Of a stretch of DNA of 64,000 bases, positions 1 through 9,100 are shown piece after piece. The notes under the pieces were generated by a model. It was not told where the DNA came from. It ran no database searches and was given only the letters and a program-made list of their open reading frames with translations. The stretch is from Verrucomicrobiales bacterium. Lineage in GTDB: Bacteria > Verrucomicrobiota > Verrucomicrobiia > Limisphaerales > J093. Where the stretch lies: the NCBI GenBank assembly GCA_024233215.1, contig JACKPW010000004.1:62001-126000 (forward strand). The letters are read 5' to 3'. The position numbers and the translations under genes were made by a program. How positions within the stretch are numbered: position 1 is the first letter of the stretch; each line of letters opens with the position of its first letter.

Positions 1-3000
1 CCCTGGCGGAATCGCTGACCCGGGTTCGCCGCCTGCCCGCCCCTCCCCCACCCCCTGCCGGCGTCACAGGCCCCTTGGTTGCGGGATTCGACATCGGTTC
101 CACGGGATCCAAGCTGGTCGTGATCGAGAAGGCTTCTGCCGCCACGGTCTGGGAGGGTTACCGCCGCACCTCCGGCAGTCCGGTGGCGGCGGCTCAGGCC
201 CTGTGGCGCGAGTTCTCCGACACGAAAGGCGGGCAGGGCGGAGGTGCGGGTTGCGTGGCCGGGTTCGGGGTCACGGGGAGCGGACGCGAGATTGTCGGTT
301 CGCTGCTGGCCACCTGCTACGGAGCGGGCCGGGTGTTTGTCCTGAACGAGATCGTGGCGCACGCCACCGGGGCGCTGCACCACGACCCCCGCGTGGACAC
401 CATTTTCGAGATCGGCGGCCAGGACGCCAAGTACATCCGCCTGGAAGCCGGCCGGGTGATTGATGCGGCGATGAACGAGGCGTGCAGCGCGGGCACCGGT
501 TCGTTCATCGAGGAACAAGGCGCCCGGTTCGAGGGGGTGGAGGACGTGCGAGCGCTGGCCCGGGCGGCCATTGCCGCACCATCGGGGGTGTCCCTTGGTC
601 AACACTGTTCGGTGTTCATGGCGGAAGTCATTGGCGAAGCGGTCGCTGCCGGCATCGAACAACCCGCCATCATCGCCGGCTTGTACGATTCCATCATTCA
701 GAATTACCTCAACCGCGTGAAAGGCGCCCGTTCCGTCGGTCAGGTGGTGTTCTGCCAGGGAATGCCCTTCGCCTCGGACGCCCTGGCCGCGGCGGTGGCC
801 CGCCAGACCGGCAGTGAAGTCATCGTGCCCCCCAACCCCGGCACGGTCGGGGCACTGGGGATCGCGCTGCTGGCGTGCCGGGAGTTGGAAGGGAACCACG
901 CCGCCGCCGTCGAGGCCGGCGTCTTTCTCAAAGCCCGCGTCGAAAGCAAGGACACCTTCCAGTGCCGCTCCACGAAGGGGTGCGGCCAACCGGGCAACCT
1001 CTGCCGGATCGACCGCCTCAAAACGGTGGTGGGCGGAAGGGAGCAGACCTTCCTGTGGGGAGGCGGCTGCTCGCTCTACGACCAGGGCACACGCCGCAGA
1101 AAACTGCCGGACCGCGCACCGGACCCCTTCCGCGATCGCGAGGCGCTCATCCAGCGGCTGATCGGCGAACCCGGGGAAGGCAAGGGACTGCGGGTCGCAC
1201 TCAGCGACGAGTTCATGCTGAAGGGACTGGCGCCGTTCTTCATCACGTTCCTGCGCCACCTGGGCTGCCGCCTCGTGTTTGGCGCCCCGGCCGACCCGGC
1301 CACGCTGCATCACGGCATCCAGGCCGCCAACGTCCCTTTCTGCGCGCCAATGCAGCTGTTTCAGGGCATCGTCGGCGAATTGGCCGCCTTGGAAACGGAC
1401 GCCCTCTTCCTGCCGATGATCATCTCGCTGCCACGCAGCGGGGAAGAGGCCGTGGCCAAGACCTGCCCCATCGTCCAGGCCGGACCTCAGATGGCCTGGA
1501 ACTGCCTGCCCGATGACCGGCGACCACGCATTCTCTCCCCCGTGCTGGCCATCGACGGGCAGGGCCTGGACGGCGGAACGTTCAGGACCGCCTGCGCCCG
1601 GCTCGCGAAGGAGATCGCGTCCCCGGGCAGGCGCTGGCAGGAGGCCTTCGCGACAGCGCGCGCGGCTCAGCGGGAATTCGAGCAGGACTGCATCCGGCTG
1701 GGAAAGGCCGCCCTGGACTTCTGCACCCAACACCAACTGCCCGCCGTCGCGGTCCTCGGCCGGCCTTACACCATCTACAACCGGGTCCTGAACTCAAACG
1801 CCCCCGCCCTGCTTCGGGAACAGGGCGCCATCGGCATCCCGATCGACTGTCTGCCATTGGACGCCTCAACACCGGCCTTTCCTGATGTGTTCTGGGCCTA
1901 CAGCCAGCGCATTCTGCAAGCCGCCCACCAGGTCCGACGCATGCCCGGCGTCTACGCGCTTTGCTGCTCGAACTACTCCTGCGGACCGGACAGCTTCACA
2001 CTGCACTTCGCCGCCTACGCCATGGAAGGCAAGCCGTTCGCCATGCTCGAAACCGACGGCCATTCCGGGGACGCCGGGACGAAGACCCGGATTGAGGCGT
2101 TTCTGCACTGCGTGCACGAGGACCTGACCGGCGGACGCCAGCCCGCCAGGCCCCGGCACTTGGGAGATTTGCAACTGCAGCCCGCCACCCTCGGCGAATT
2201 GCGCTCGGCGGGACGCACGCTTCTACTCCCACGAATGGGGACGGCATCCGAACCGGTCGCGGCGTGTCTCCGCGGTCTGGGGATCCCCGCAGAAGTGCTT
2301 CCCGCCTCGGACCTCGACGCCCTGCGGGCCGGCCGCCGCCACACATCGGGCAAGGAGTGCCTGCCGATGAGCCTGACGCTGGGCGCCCTGTTGAGACGGG
2401 TACAGGCCGACCCCGATCCGGAACGTCGCTTCATCTTTCTCATGCCCCGGCCGCAGGGCCCCTGCCGTTTCGGCGCTTACAACACCCTGAACCAGATCGT
2501 GCTCGAACGACTGAGGCTTCGCGACCGCGTGCGCATCTGGGCGCCGAAGGAGTATGAGTACTTCGACACGTTCAACCCGAGTGCCACGTTCCTCATCATC
2601 TGCGGCTTCACCGCGGCGGATTGGCTGTTGGAGGCCCTGCACGAGGTGCGCCCCGTCAGCCGGGACCGCGCCGCGGTGGAGGAGGTCCATCGCCGATACG
2701 AGCGGGAGCTGCTGCTGCTGATTGAGGCAACCACCCGCCGGCGTCCCTCGATCGCGGCCGTCACATGGGAAAGCGCAACGGGGCGGTTGTTCGGCATTCG
2801 GGACCTGCTCGACCGGGCGGCCCGGGAGTTCGCCAAACATCGCACCGATCGAAAGCTCCCCACCGTTCTCCTCGCCGGCGAGATCTTCGTGCGACTCGAC
2901 CCCTTCTCCAACGGCCACCTCATCCGGGAGCTGGAACAACGAGGTCTGCGCGTCCGCCTGGCACCCTTCCACGAGTGGGTGGACTACGTGGATCATCACG

Positions 3001-3509
3001 GCTGCAAACTGGGCCATGGCATCGCGCTGGCCGACCGCTTCAGCCGCCTGCTTCACCGCCGACTCACCGACGTCACCTGGAATGCGATCAAGCCGGCCCT
3101 CACCAACGAAAAGCTGGGTTCCGTGGTGGAGGCCATTCATGCCTCCGACGAATACCTGCCCTGCGATCTGGAGGGCGAGGCGGTGCTCACCCTGGGCACG
3201 CCGTTGCACGAATGGCGCAAGGGACGCATCGACGGCCTGATCAGTGTGGGCCCCCTGGAATGCATGCCCAACAAGATCGCGGAGGCCCAACTCCACCACG
3301 TGCGCCAGCGGGAGGGGTTGCTCTCATTGACGCTCTCCCTGAACGGGGAGCCGGTGGATCCCACCGTGCTCGACAACTTCGCCTTCGAGGTCCATGGCCG
3401 GTTCGCGGCCCGCCAGAAATGCGGCGCAGCCGCCGTCACCGCCGCCACCCGCCACGCTCCCCGGACCGCCGGCTGTCCGGCCGGTACCGTCGCGAACCAA
3501 CCGAAGTGA
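1..3509 (+). CDS. acyl-CoA dehydratase activase-type protein (BadF/BcrA/HgdC ASKHA domain plus DUF2229), 5' end missing
   Basis: The reading frame is open from base 3 and runs off the left edge, so the first TTG (75) is probably not the true start. The visible part opens with a complete BcrAD/BadFG ATPase domain: GFDIGSTGSK near 84-113 (phosphate 1), EIGGQDAK near 408-431, ACSAGTGSF near 480-506 and GQHCSVFM near 597-620. In HgdC-type activases the two cysteines of the last motifs bind a [4Fe-4S] cluster at the dimer interface. A Cys-rich segment (960-1080) and a long DUF2229-like region with dehydratase-component resemblance fill the rest. Known family members of about 1,400 residues have two ASKHA domains in tandem, so a first domain probably lies upstream of the window. 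The family role is ATP-driven electron donation to 2-hydroxyacyl-CoA dehydratases or benzoyl-CoA reductases; no such partner is visible here, and the substrate is unknown. Confidence 0.85.
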   Translation, partial: LAESLTRVRRLPAPPPPPAGVTGPLVAGFDIGSTGSKLVVIEKASAATVWEGYRRTSGSPVAAAQALWREFSDTKGGQGGGAGCVAGFGVTGSGREIVGSLLATCYGAGRVFVLNEIVAHATGALHHDPRVDTIFEIGGQDAKYIRLEAGRVIDAAMNEACSAGTGSFIEEQGARFEGVEDVRALARAAIAAPSGVSLGQHCSVFMAEVIGEAVAAGIEQPAIIAGLYDSIIQNYLNRVKGARSVGQVVFCQGMPFASDALAAAVARQTGSEVIVPPNPGTVGALGIALLACRELEGNHAAAVEAGVFLKARVESKDTFQCRSTKGCGQPGNLCRIDRLKTVVGGREQTFLWGGGCSLYDQGTRRRKLPDRAPDPFRDREALIQRLIGEPGEGKGLRVALSDEFMLKGLAPFFITFLRHLGCRLVFGAPADPATLHHGIQAANVPFCAPMQLFQGIVGELAALETDALFLPMIISLPRSGEEAVAKTCPIVQAGPQMAWNCLPDDRRPRILSPVLAIDGQGLDGGTFRTACARLAKEIASPGRRWQEAFATARAAQREFEQDCIRLGKAALDFCTQHQLPAVAVLGRPYTIYNRVLNSNAPALLREQGAIGIPIDCLPLDASTPAFPDVFWAYSQRILQAAHQVRRMPGVYALCCSNYSCGPDSFTLHFAAYAMEGKPFAMLETDGHSGDAGTKTRIEAFLHCVHEDLTGGRQPARPRHLGDLQLQPATLGELRSAGRTLLLPRMGTASEPVAACLRGLGIPAEVLPASDLDALRAGRRHTSGKECLPMSLTLGALLRRVQADPDPERRFIFLMPRPQGPCRFGAYNTLNQIVLERLRLRDRVRIWAPKEYEYFDTFNPSATFLIICGFTAADWLLEALHEVRPVSRDRAAVEEVHRRYERELLLLIEATTRRRPSIAAVTWESATGRLFGIRDLLDRAAREFAKHRTDRKLPTVLLAGEIFVRLDPFSNGHLIRELEQRGLRVRLAPFHEWVDYVDHHGCKLGHGIALADRFSRLLHRRLTDVTWNAIKPALTNEKLGSVVEAIHASDEYLPCDLEGEAVLTLGTPLHEWRKGRIDGLISVGPLECMPNKIAEAQLHHVRQREGLLSLTLSLNGEPVDPTVLDNFAFEVHGRFAARQKCGAAAVTAATRHAPRTAGCPAGTVANQPK

Positions 3510-3602
3510 TTGGCCGCAAATCCGGGCGGCGGCCGTCCCCCGCCGCCGCCCGCAGGCGTTTTCCTCGTGACCTCTCCCGGGCCGGCTTGGCATAAACCGG
3601 GG

Positions 3603-3884
3603 ATGGCGAAGATGACTCCAGTCGAGGTGCGGCAGGCGCTCAAGGAACTCCCGGGATGGGTTCGCAGGGGCACGTCCATCCGGAGGGCCTATACGCTCAC
3701 CGATTTCCCCACGGCAATTCGGTTCGTCAACGCGATGGCCCGAATCGCCGAGAAGGCCTCGCACCATCCCGACATCGAGATCGCCTGGAACCGGGTCACC
3801 CTGACCCTGACCACCCACGACGAAGGTGGCCTGACCCCGAAGGATTTCGATCTCGCCCGCCAGTTCGACCGCAAAGCCGCTTGA
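3603..3884 (+). CDS. 4a-hydroxytetrahydrobiopterin dehydratase (PCD/DCoH family)
   Basis: This 93-residue protein has the usual family length. It carries the pterin carbinolamine dehydratase signature HHPDIEIAWNRVTLTLTTHD, which holds the catalytic histidine pair and the substrate-binding region, followed by the conserved C-terminal Asp-containing helix (LTPKDFDLARQFD). The enzyme dehydrates 4a-hydroxytetrahydrobiopterin so that the pterin cofactor can be recycled after aromatic amino-acid hydroxylation. No hydroxylase is nearby, so the physiological role here is open; in many bacteria the gene stands alone. I chose ATG 3603 because the open frame upstream of it (from 3510) is Pro/Gly-rich and unlike the family. 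The gene lies 93 bases after the activase stop and 35 bases before galactokinase, so the three may be co-transcribed. Confidence 0.88.
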   Translation: MAKMTPVEVRQALKELPGWVRRGTSIRRAYTLTDFPTAIRFVNAMARIAEKASHHPDIEIAWNRVTLTLTTHDEGGLTPKDFDLARQFDRKAA

Positions 3885-3919
3885 ATCCCGCCCCCCACGC
3901 CTTCACGAACCCACCGGCC

Positions 3920-5101
3920 ATGAACGAAGCGATCCGCTGTTTCGAGAAGCACTTTGGCACCGCTCCCGCCTGCACCACCCGTGCCCCGGGCAGGGTCGAG
4001 TTGCTGGGTAACCACACCGACTACAACCAGGGCCTGGTCATGGCGCTCGCGGTGGACAAGTACATCACCATGGCCGCTGCACCGCGCGACGACGACCAGG
4101 TGGAACTGGTCTCCACCGCCTTCGACGCCCCGGCCCGTTTCACGGTGGGCCACATCGAGCGGGACCCGGAGGCCACCTGGGCCAACTACACCAAGGGTCT
4201 GCTGCTCCAACTGCAGCAACGGGGCGTTCGAACTGGCGGCTTCAACGCGGCCATCCACAGCACCGTACCCCTGGGCGGTGGCTTGAGCAGTTCCGCCGCG
4301 CTGCTCGTTGCCAGTGCACTGACCGTCCGCAAACTCCACCCGTACACGCTCGCGGCCGACGGCACCGCAACGCCGGCGCAGGGCCACGCCCCGCCGTTGA
4401 CCGACCCGGAACGCCTGGCCCTCGCCAAGGCCTGCCAGGCGGCCGAGAACCAGTTTGTCGGAGTGAACTGCGGCCTGTTGGACCACATCTCCTCGCTCTT
4501 CGGCAAGGCGCATCAGGTCGTCCGAATCGACTGCCTCCATCTCACGGTGGATTGGGCGCCCCTGCCCGCCGACCTGGCCGTGGTCGTCTGCCATTCCGGA
4601 GTCCGTCACGCGCTGGTGGGCGGCGAATACAATGAACGCCGCTCCATGTGTGAAGCCGCCGCCGCAAAACTGGGGGTCGCCGCCCTCCGATTCGTCAACC
4701 CACCCGGACTCGAGGCGGCGCGCGCCCGGTTGAGCCCCCGGGAATATGAATGCGCCGTTCACATCGTCGGGGAAAACGACCGCGTTCAGCGGGGCGCCAG
4801 GGCCCTTGCCGTCAATGACCTCGCCACGTTTGGCGGCTTCCTCTTCGACAGTCACGCGAGCTCCCGCGATTCCTTCAAGAACAGCTGCCCCGAACTCGAC
4901 ATCCTCGTGGAGCTCGCCCGCGTCGAACCGGCCTGTCTCGGGGCCCGCCTCACCGGGGGCGGTTTCGGTGGAGCCACGCTGAATCTCGTCCAGGCGGATC
5001 AAGCGGAGACCTTTCGTGCCAGCGTGGGCCGGGCCTACGAAAGCCGCACCGGCCACCCGCTGGAATCCTGGGTGTGCGACGTCGTCGATGGGGCGGCGTA
5101 G
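3920..5101 (+). CDS. galK: galactokinase (GHMP kinase family)
   Basis: A 393-residue cytosolic GHMP kinase that phosphorylates galactose at C1 using ATP, the entry step of the Leloir pathway. All family motifs are present: sugar-binding motif 1 (GRVELLGNHTDYNQG, residues 24-38), the ATP-binding loop PLGGGLSSSAAL (117-128), a GLLDH segment corresponding to the catalytic Asp region, and motif 3 LTGGGFGG (344-351). Motif 1 differs from the textbook GRVNLIGEHTDYN: Asn and Glu have changed places. The ATG at 3920 starts right at the conserved N-terminus; the longer open frame upstream overlaps the previous gene in another register. No galT, galE or mutarotase is adjacent, so substrate assignment rests on family alone. 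Confidence 0.87.
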   Translation: MNEAIRCFEKHFGTAPACTTRAPGRVELLGNHTDYNQGLVMALAVDKYITMAAAPRDDDQVELVSTAFDAPARFTVGHIERDPEATWANYTKGLLLQLQQRGVRTGGFNAAIHSTVPLGGGLSSSAALLVASALTVRKLHPYTLAADGTATPAQGHAPPLTDPERLALAKACQAAENQFVGVNCGLLDHISSLFGKAHQVVRIDCLHLTVDWAPLPADLAVVVCHSGVRHALVGGEYNERRSMCEAAAAKLGVAALRFVNPPGLEAARARLSPREYECAVHIVGENDRVQRGARALAVNDLATFGGFLFDSHASSRDSFKNSCPELDILVELARVEPACLGARLTGGGFGGATLNLVQADQAETFRASVGRAYESRTGHPLESWVCDVVDGAA

Positions 5102-5164
5102 GTGAGGTCAAACCCGGGACAACTCCCGCTTGCATTAAGCCCGACTTCAGTCCATCATAAGTCC

Positions 5165-5229
5165 GTGCCTGTTCCGGGCGAGCGTATCCCCTGCGCTCAG
5201 ACTCCTTGGTATTCCTCCGGAACAGGCAC
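5165..5229. repeat. 13-bp perfect inverted repeat forming a long hairpin between convergent genes
   Basis: GTGCCTGTTCCGG (5165-5177) is exactly reverse-complemented by CCGGAACAGGCAC (5217-5229). The 39-base interior holds a second small stem, GAGCG (5180-5184) with CGCTC (5194-5198). It lies between the galK stop and the stop of the converging GNAT gene. It could act as a bidirectional terminator or be a REP/MITE-like element. There is no T-tract next to the stem on either strand. Confidence 0.6.
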
Positions 5230-5247
5230 TTCCTGTACTCCAGCAGC

Positions 5248-5946
5248 TCACTTCCCCGCCGCCACCCGTTGCTCGTAATCCTCGCGCAGGAACGCGAAGA
5301 CCTGCGTGTCCTCCCAGCGCCCCTGCACCCAGCGGTCCTGGCGGAATGCCGCCTCCTGTTTCATCCCGACCGCCAGAAGCTGCTGCGACAGACCGTCACC
5401 GTCGCCCGCAACATGGATGACCAGGCGATGCAGATTCAGGGCGCCGAAACAAAGCACGAACAACAACGAACAGGCCTCCCGGAAAAGTTCATCCGTCATC
5501 AGCGTCTTGCTGAGGCGGACCTGAAAACCCGCCAGAAAATGAGTGTGATCCGTGAACCCGAACTCGAACTGCCCGATGATCGCGGGATTATCCCGGCGTT
5601 CGATGGCCAGCAACACCGTCTCTCCCTCCACGGCGAGACGATCGTTGCCATGCTGGTTCAGCCAGTCCGCGACCTCCTCCTCCTCCCATTCCCAGAGAAC
5701 GGTCAGGTCCTGGACATCGGCCAACCCCAACCGACGGAGACGCACCTTTGAACCCTCCATGGGCAGCGGAACGGTGCTGGCGGGATCCCCGGTCTTTCGC
5801 GGCAACACCAGGGATCGCGTGCAACTGGGACACCCCTGCACCGTTCCGGCAAGATCCACCAGGAAATCGACACCCACGCCGCAATGCGGGCAGTTCATCG
5901 CCATGAATTCCAGTTCACCGTTCGAGGGAGTTTGTGGTTCGTTCAT
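5248..5946 (-). CDS. GNAT-family N-acetyltransferase with N-terminal zinc ribbon
   Basis: This 232-residue protein begins with a small zinc-ribbon-like module: CPHC at residues 19-22 and CPSC at 39-42. A RimJ/RimL-like GNAT fold follows from about residue 65 (VRLRRLGLADVQDLTVLW), with the typical central strand (AIIGQFEFGF) and a region resembling the acetyl-CoA-binding part of the fold (LLFVLCFGALNLHRLVIHV). GNAT enzymes of this branch acetylate protein N-termini, amino sugars or small amines; the acceptor cannot be read from sequence. ATG 5946 was chosen because the zinc ribbon starts just after it and upstream codons look non-coding. The gene converges on galK and diverges from the FG-GAP gene at 6180. 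Confidence 0.65.
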   Translation of the reverse strand: MNEPQTPSNGELEFMAMNCPHCGVGVDFLVDLAGTVQGCPSCTRSLVLPRKTGDPASTVPLPMEGSKVRLRRLGLADVQDLTVLWEWEEEEVADWLNQHGNDRLAVEGETVLLAIERRDNPAIIGQFEFGFTDHTHFLAGFQVRLSKTLMTDELFREACSLLFVLCFGALNLHRLVIHVAGDGDGLSQQLLAVGMKQEAAFRQDRWVQGRWEDTQVFAFLREDYEQRVAAGK

Positions 5947-6179
5947 TCTGGGTTGCTGCCGGGTTTGCCCGCCTTTTCCGCCACAATACACGACCGGAAG
6001 CCCCACCCCCGAGCTGAATCTGCCTGACCCCGTGCCGACGGACCACGGAGAATTGGCTGGCCTCCCGGGCCCGGGTCGACTAGGTCGGGCGCATGCGAAC
6101 CGAGGAACGATCGCCGGGTAAGGGACGAGATCGTCCCCCAACCCGTCGCCCGGCACACGGGGTCGGCCGGGGGAACCCA

Positions 6180-9100
6180 ATGGCATCGACCACTGTTGCC
6201 GGAGTCGTTGCCGCGCTGGGCCTCAGCTCCTGGATCGCCGCCGGAGAAACCGTCGTCAAACCGCTGAGTCCGTCCGGATCCGGAACGCCGGTGGGATTCA
6301 CGGAACTGGCGGGACCCGCCGTGGGAATCGATTTCCGCAATCTCCTCCCCGACGAGGCCCTGATTCAGAACATCAACCTGGCCAATGGATCCGGGGTCGC
6401 CGCGGGGGACTTCGATGGCGACGGTCGGTGCGACCTCTACTTCTGCGCGGTCGATGGCACGAACACGCTCTATCGGAACCTGGGGGACTGGCGCTTTGAG
6501 GACTGCACCGCGGAGTCCGGGTTGACCCAGCCGTATCCGCACTGCACGGGAGCGGTGTTCGCCGATCTGAACGGTGATGCCGCGCTGGACCTGCTCGTCA
6601 GTTCCCTGGGGGGAGGTGTCCACAGCTACCTGAACGACGGCACCGGCCGGTTTCGCGAAACCACGGCGGAAGCCGGCCTCAGTTCCACCCATGGCAGCAC
6701 CACCATGGCGCTGGGCGACGTGGACGGGGACGGTGACCTCGACCTCTACGTGGCGAACTACGGGGCCATGTCCTATATCCGCTCGGCGGGCCGGGCGGAG
6801 GTAAAGCAGGTGAACGGGCAGTGGGTGTTCACGGGCCCGATGGCGAACCGCTTGAGCCTGGTGAACGGGCGAATTCAGGAAATCGGTGAACCGGACGTGC
6901 TCTTGCTAAATGACGGCATGGGCGGGTTCGCCGCCCTCCCCTGGACCGGGGAGAACTTCCTGGATGAACTGGGCCGCCCGATGGCGGCACCGCCGGACTA
7001 CGGCCTGACCGCACAGATCCGCGACATCAACGGCGACGGCTGGCCCGACATCTACGTGTGCAACGACTTTCAGACTCCGGATCGCCTGTGGTTGAACGAC
7101 AACCACGGGCACTTCCGGTTGATCCCGCGGCTGGCGATCCGTCACGAGAGTTTCTCGGCCATGAGCGTGGACTTCGCGGACATTGATCGGGACGGTTTCC
7201 TCGATTTCTTCGTCACCGAAATGTGGCCGCGCGACCCGCGCGTACGCCAGCGCCAGATCACCGGGTCCACCCCGGTGTTCCCCCTGCCCGGTCGGTATGA
7301 CAACCGCCCCGACGTGGTCCGCAACACGCTCTTCCGGAACCGAGGTGATGACACCTATGCCGAGATCGCGCACTTCAGCGGCGTGGAGGGCTCGGACTGG
7401 ACCTGGAGCCAGGCGTTTCTGGACGTGGACCTTGACGGTTACGAGGACCTGATGGTGATCAACGGCATGCTTCAGGACGTCCAGGATCGCGACACCGGCC
7501 AGCGCATCCGGAACCTGGGCAAGCAGACCGTTGAGGAATCGCGACTCAATCTGCTGCTCTATCCGCCGTTCCTTACCCCCAACGTGGTCTGGCGTAACCA
7601 GGGCGACCTCACCTTCACCGATCGAAGTGTCAACTGGGGCTTCGCAGCGACCAACATCAGCACCGGCCTTGTGCTCGCCGACCTGGACAACGATGGCGAC
7701 CAGGATGCCATCGTCAACACCCTCCGCGGCGGCCCGCTCCTGTATCGGAACAACGTGCAGGCCGCGCGGGTCGCCGTAAGGCTCCACGGACCGGCCGGGA
7801 ACACGCAGGGCATCGGAGCGAAGGTCCGGCTCGAGGGCGGTCCGGTACCGGAACAGATGCAGGAGATTGTCGCCGGTGGACGCTATCTCGGCGGGGACGA
7901 TCCCATGCGTACTTTCGCCGCGGCGCCCGCCCACGGCCCGCTGGTCATCCGGGTGGACTGGCCGGATGGCCGGCGGACGGTCGTGGAGGACGTGCTGCCG
8001 AATCACCTCTACGAGATCGGCCATGTCGGATCCACCGTGTCGAAGCCGGTGAATTCCTCGACACCGCCCCCCTGGTTCCAGGATCTGAGCGGTCCGCTGA
8101 ATCATGTCCACCACGAGGAGGCGTTCGACGACTACGCGCGACAACCCCTGCTGTACCGGCAGTTCAGCAGCCTCGGACCGGGCGTCACCTGGTGTGACCT
8201 GGACGGCGATGGCTGGGAGGATCTGCTGGTGGGAAGCGGCAAGGGCGGACGGTTGGCGGCATTTCGGAATCAGCAGGGCCGGGCGCTCACCCTCCGTACG
8301 GAAGCCCCGTTCAACACCCCCGCCATCCGCGACCTCACAACCCTGCTGCCCGTTCCCGAAACCAACGGGACCGTCGCCATCCTGGCGGGTTCGGCCAACT
8401 ATGAAGACGGCATCGTGGCCGGGTCCCTCGCCCGCACGTATGACGTGGCCGCCGGCGCCATGCGCGACGAACTCCCCGCTCCCACTGCCAGCACCGGGCC
8501 CATGGCAATGGCGGACTACGACGCCGATGGCGACCTCGACCTGTTCGTGGGAGGGCAGATCGTTGCCGGACGTTACCCCGAACCGGCGGACTCATGGCTG
8601 TTCCGGCGGGAGGGCGGTGCCTGGAAACCGGACGCCGCCGGCACCGCCCTGCTCAGGGGGGTGGGCCGCGTCAACGGCGCGGTCTGGACCGACCTGACCG
8701 GCGACGGTTACCCGGAACTGGTGCTCGCCGGTGAATGGGGTCCCATACGTATGTTCCGGAACGCAGGCGGCAGGCTGGACCCGTGGAATCCCCCGCTGAA
8801 GAACGCCCCGTCGGGTTCGCCAACCACGCTGGATGCCCTCACCGGCTGGTGGACCGGGATTCAGGCCGGCGACTTCAACGGTGACGGACGACTCGACCTG
8901 ATTGTGGGCAACTGGGGCGGCAACACCGGCTACCATGCCAACCCGGACCACCCGCTGCGCCTCTACTATGGCGATCTGCTGGAACAGGGCGTCGTGGACG
9001 TGATCGAAACCACCTGGGTGCCGCAGCTTGACAGCGAAGCACCGCTAAGACCGCTCTCGGCCCTGAGCCGCGCGATTCCCGTGCTGGGCGCGGCGTTCCC

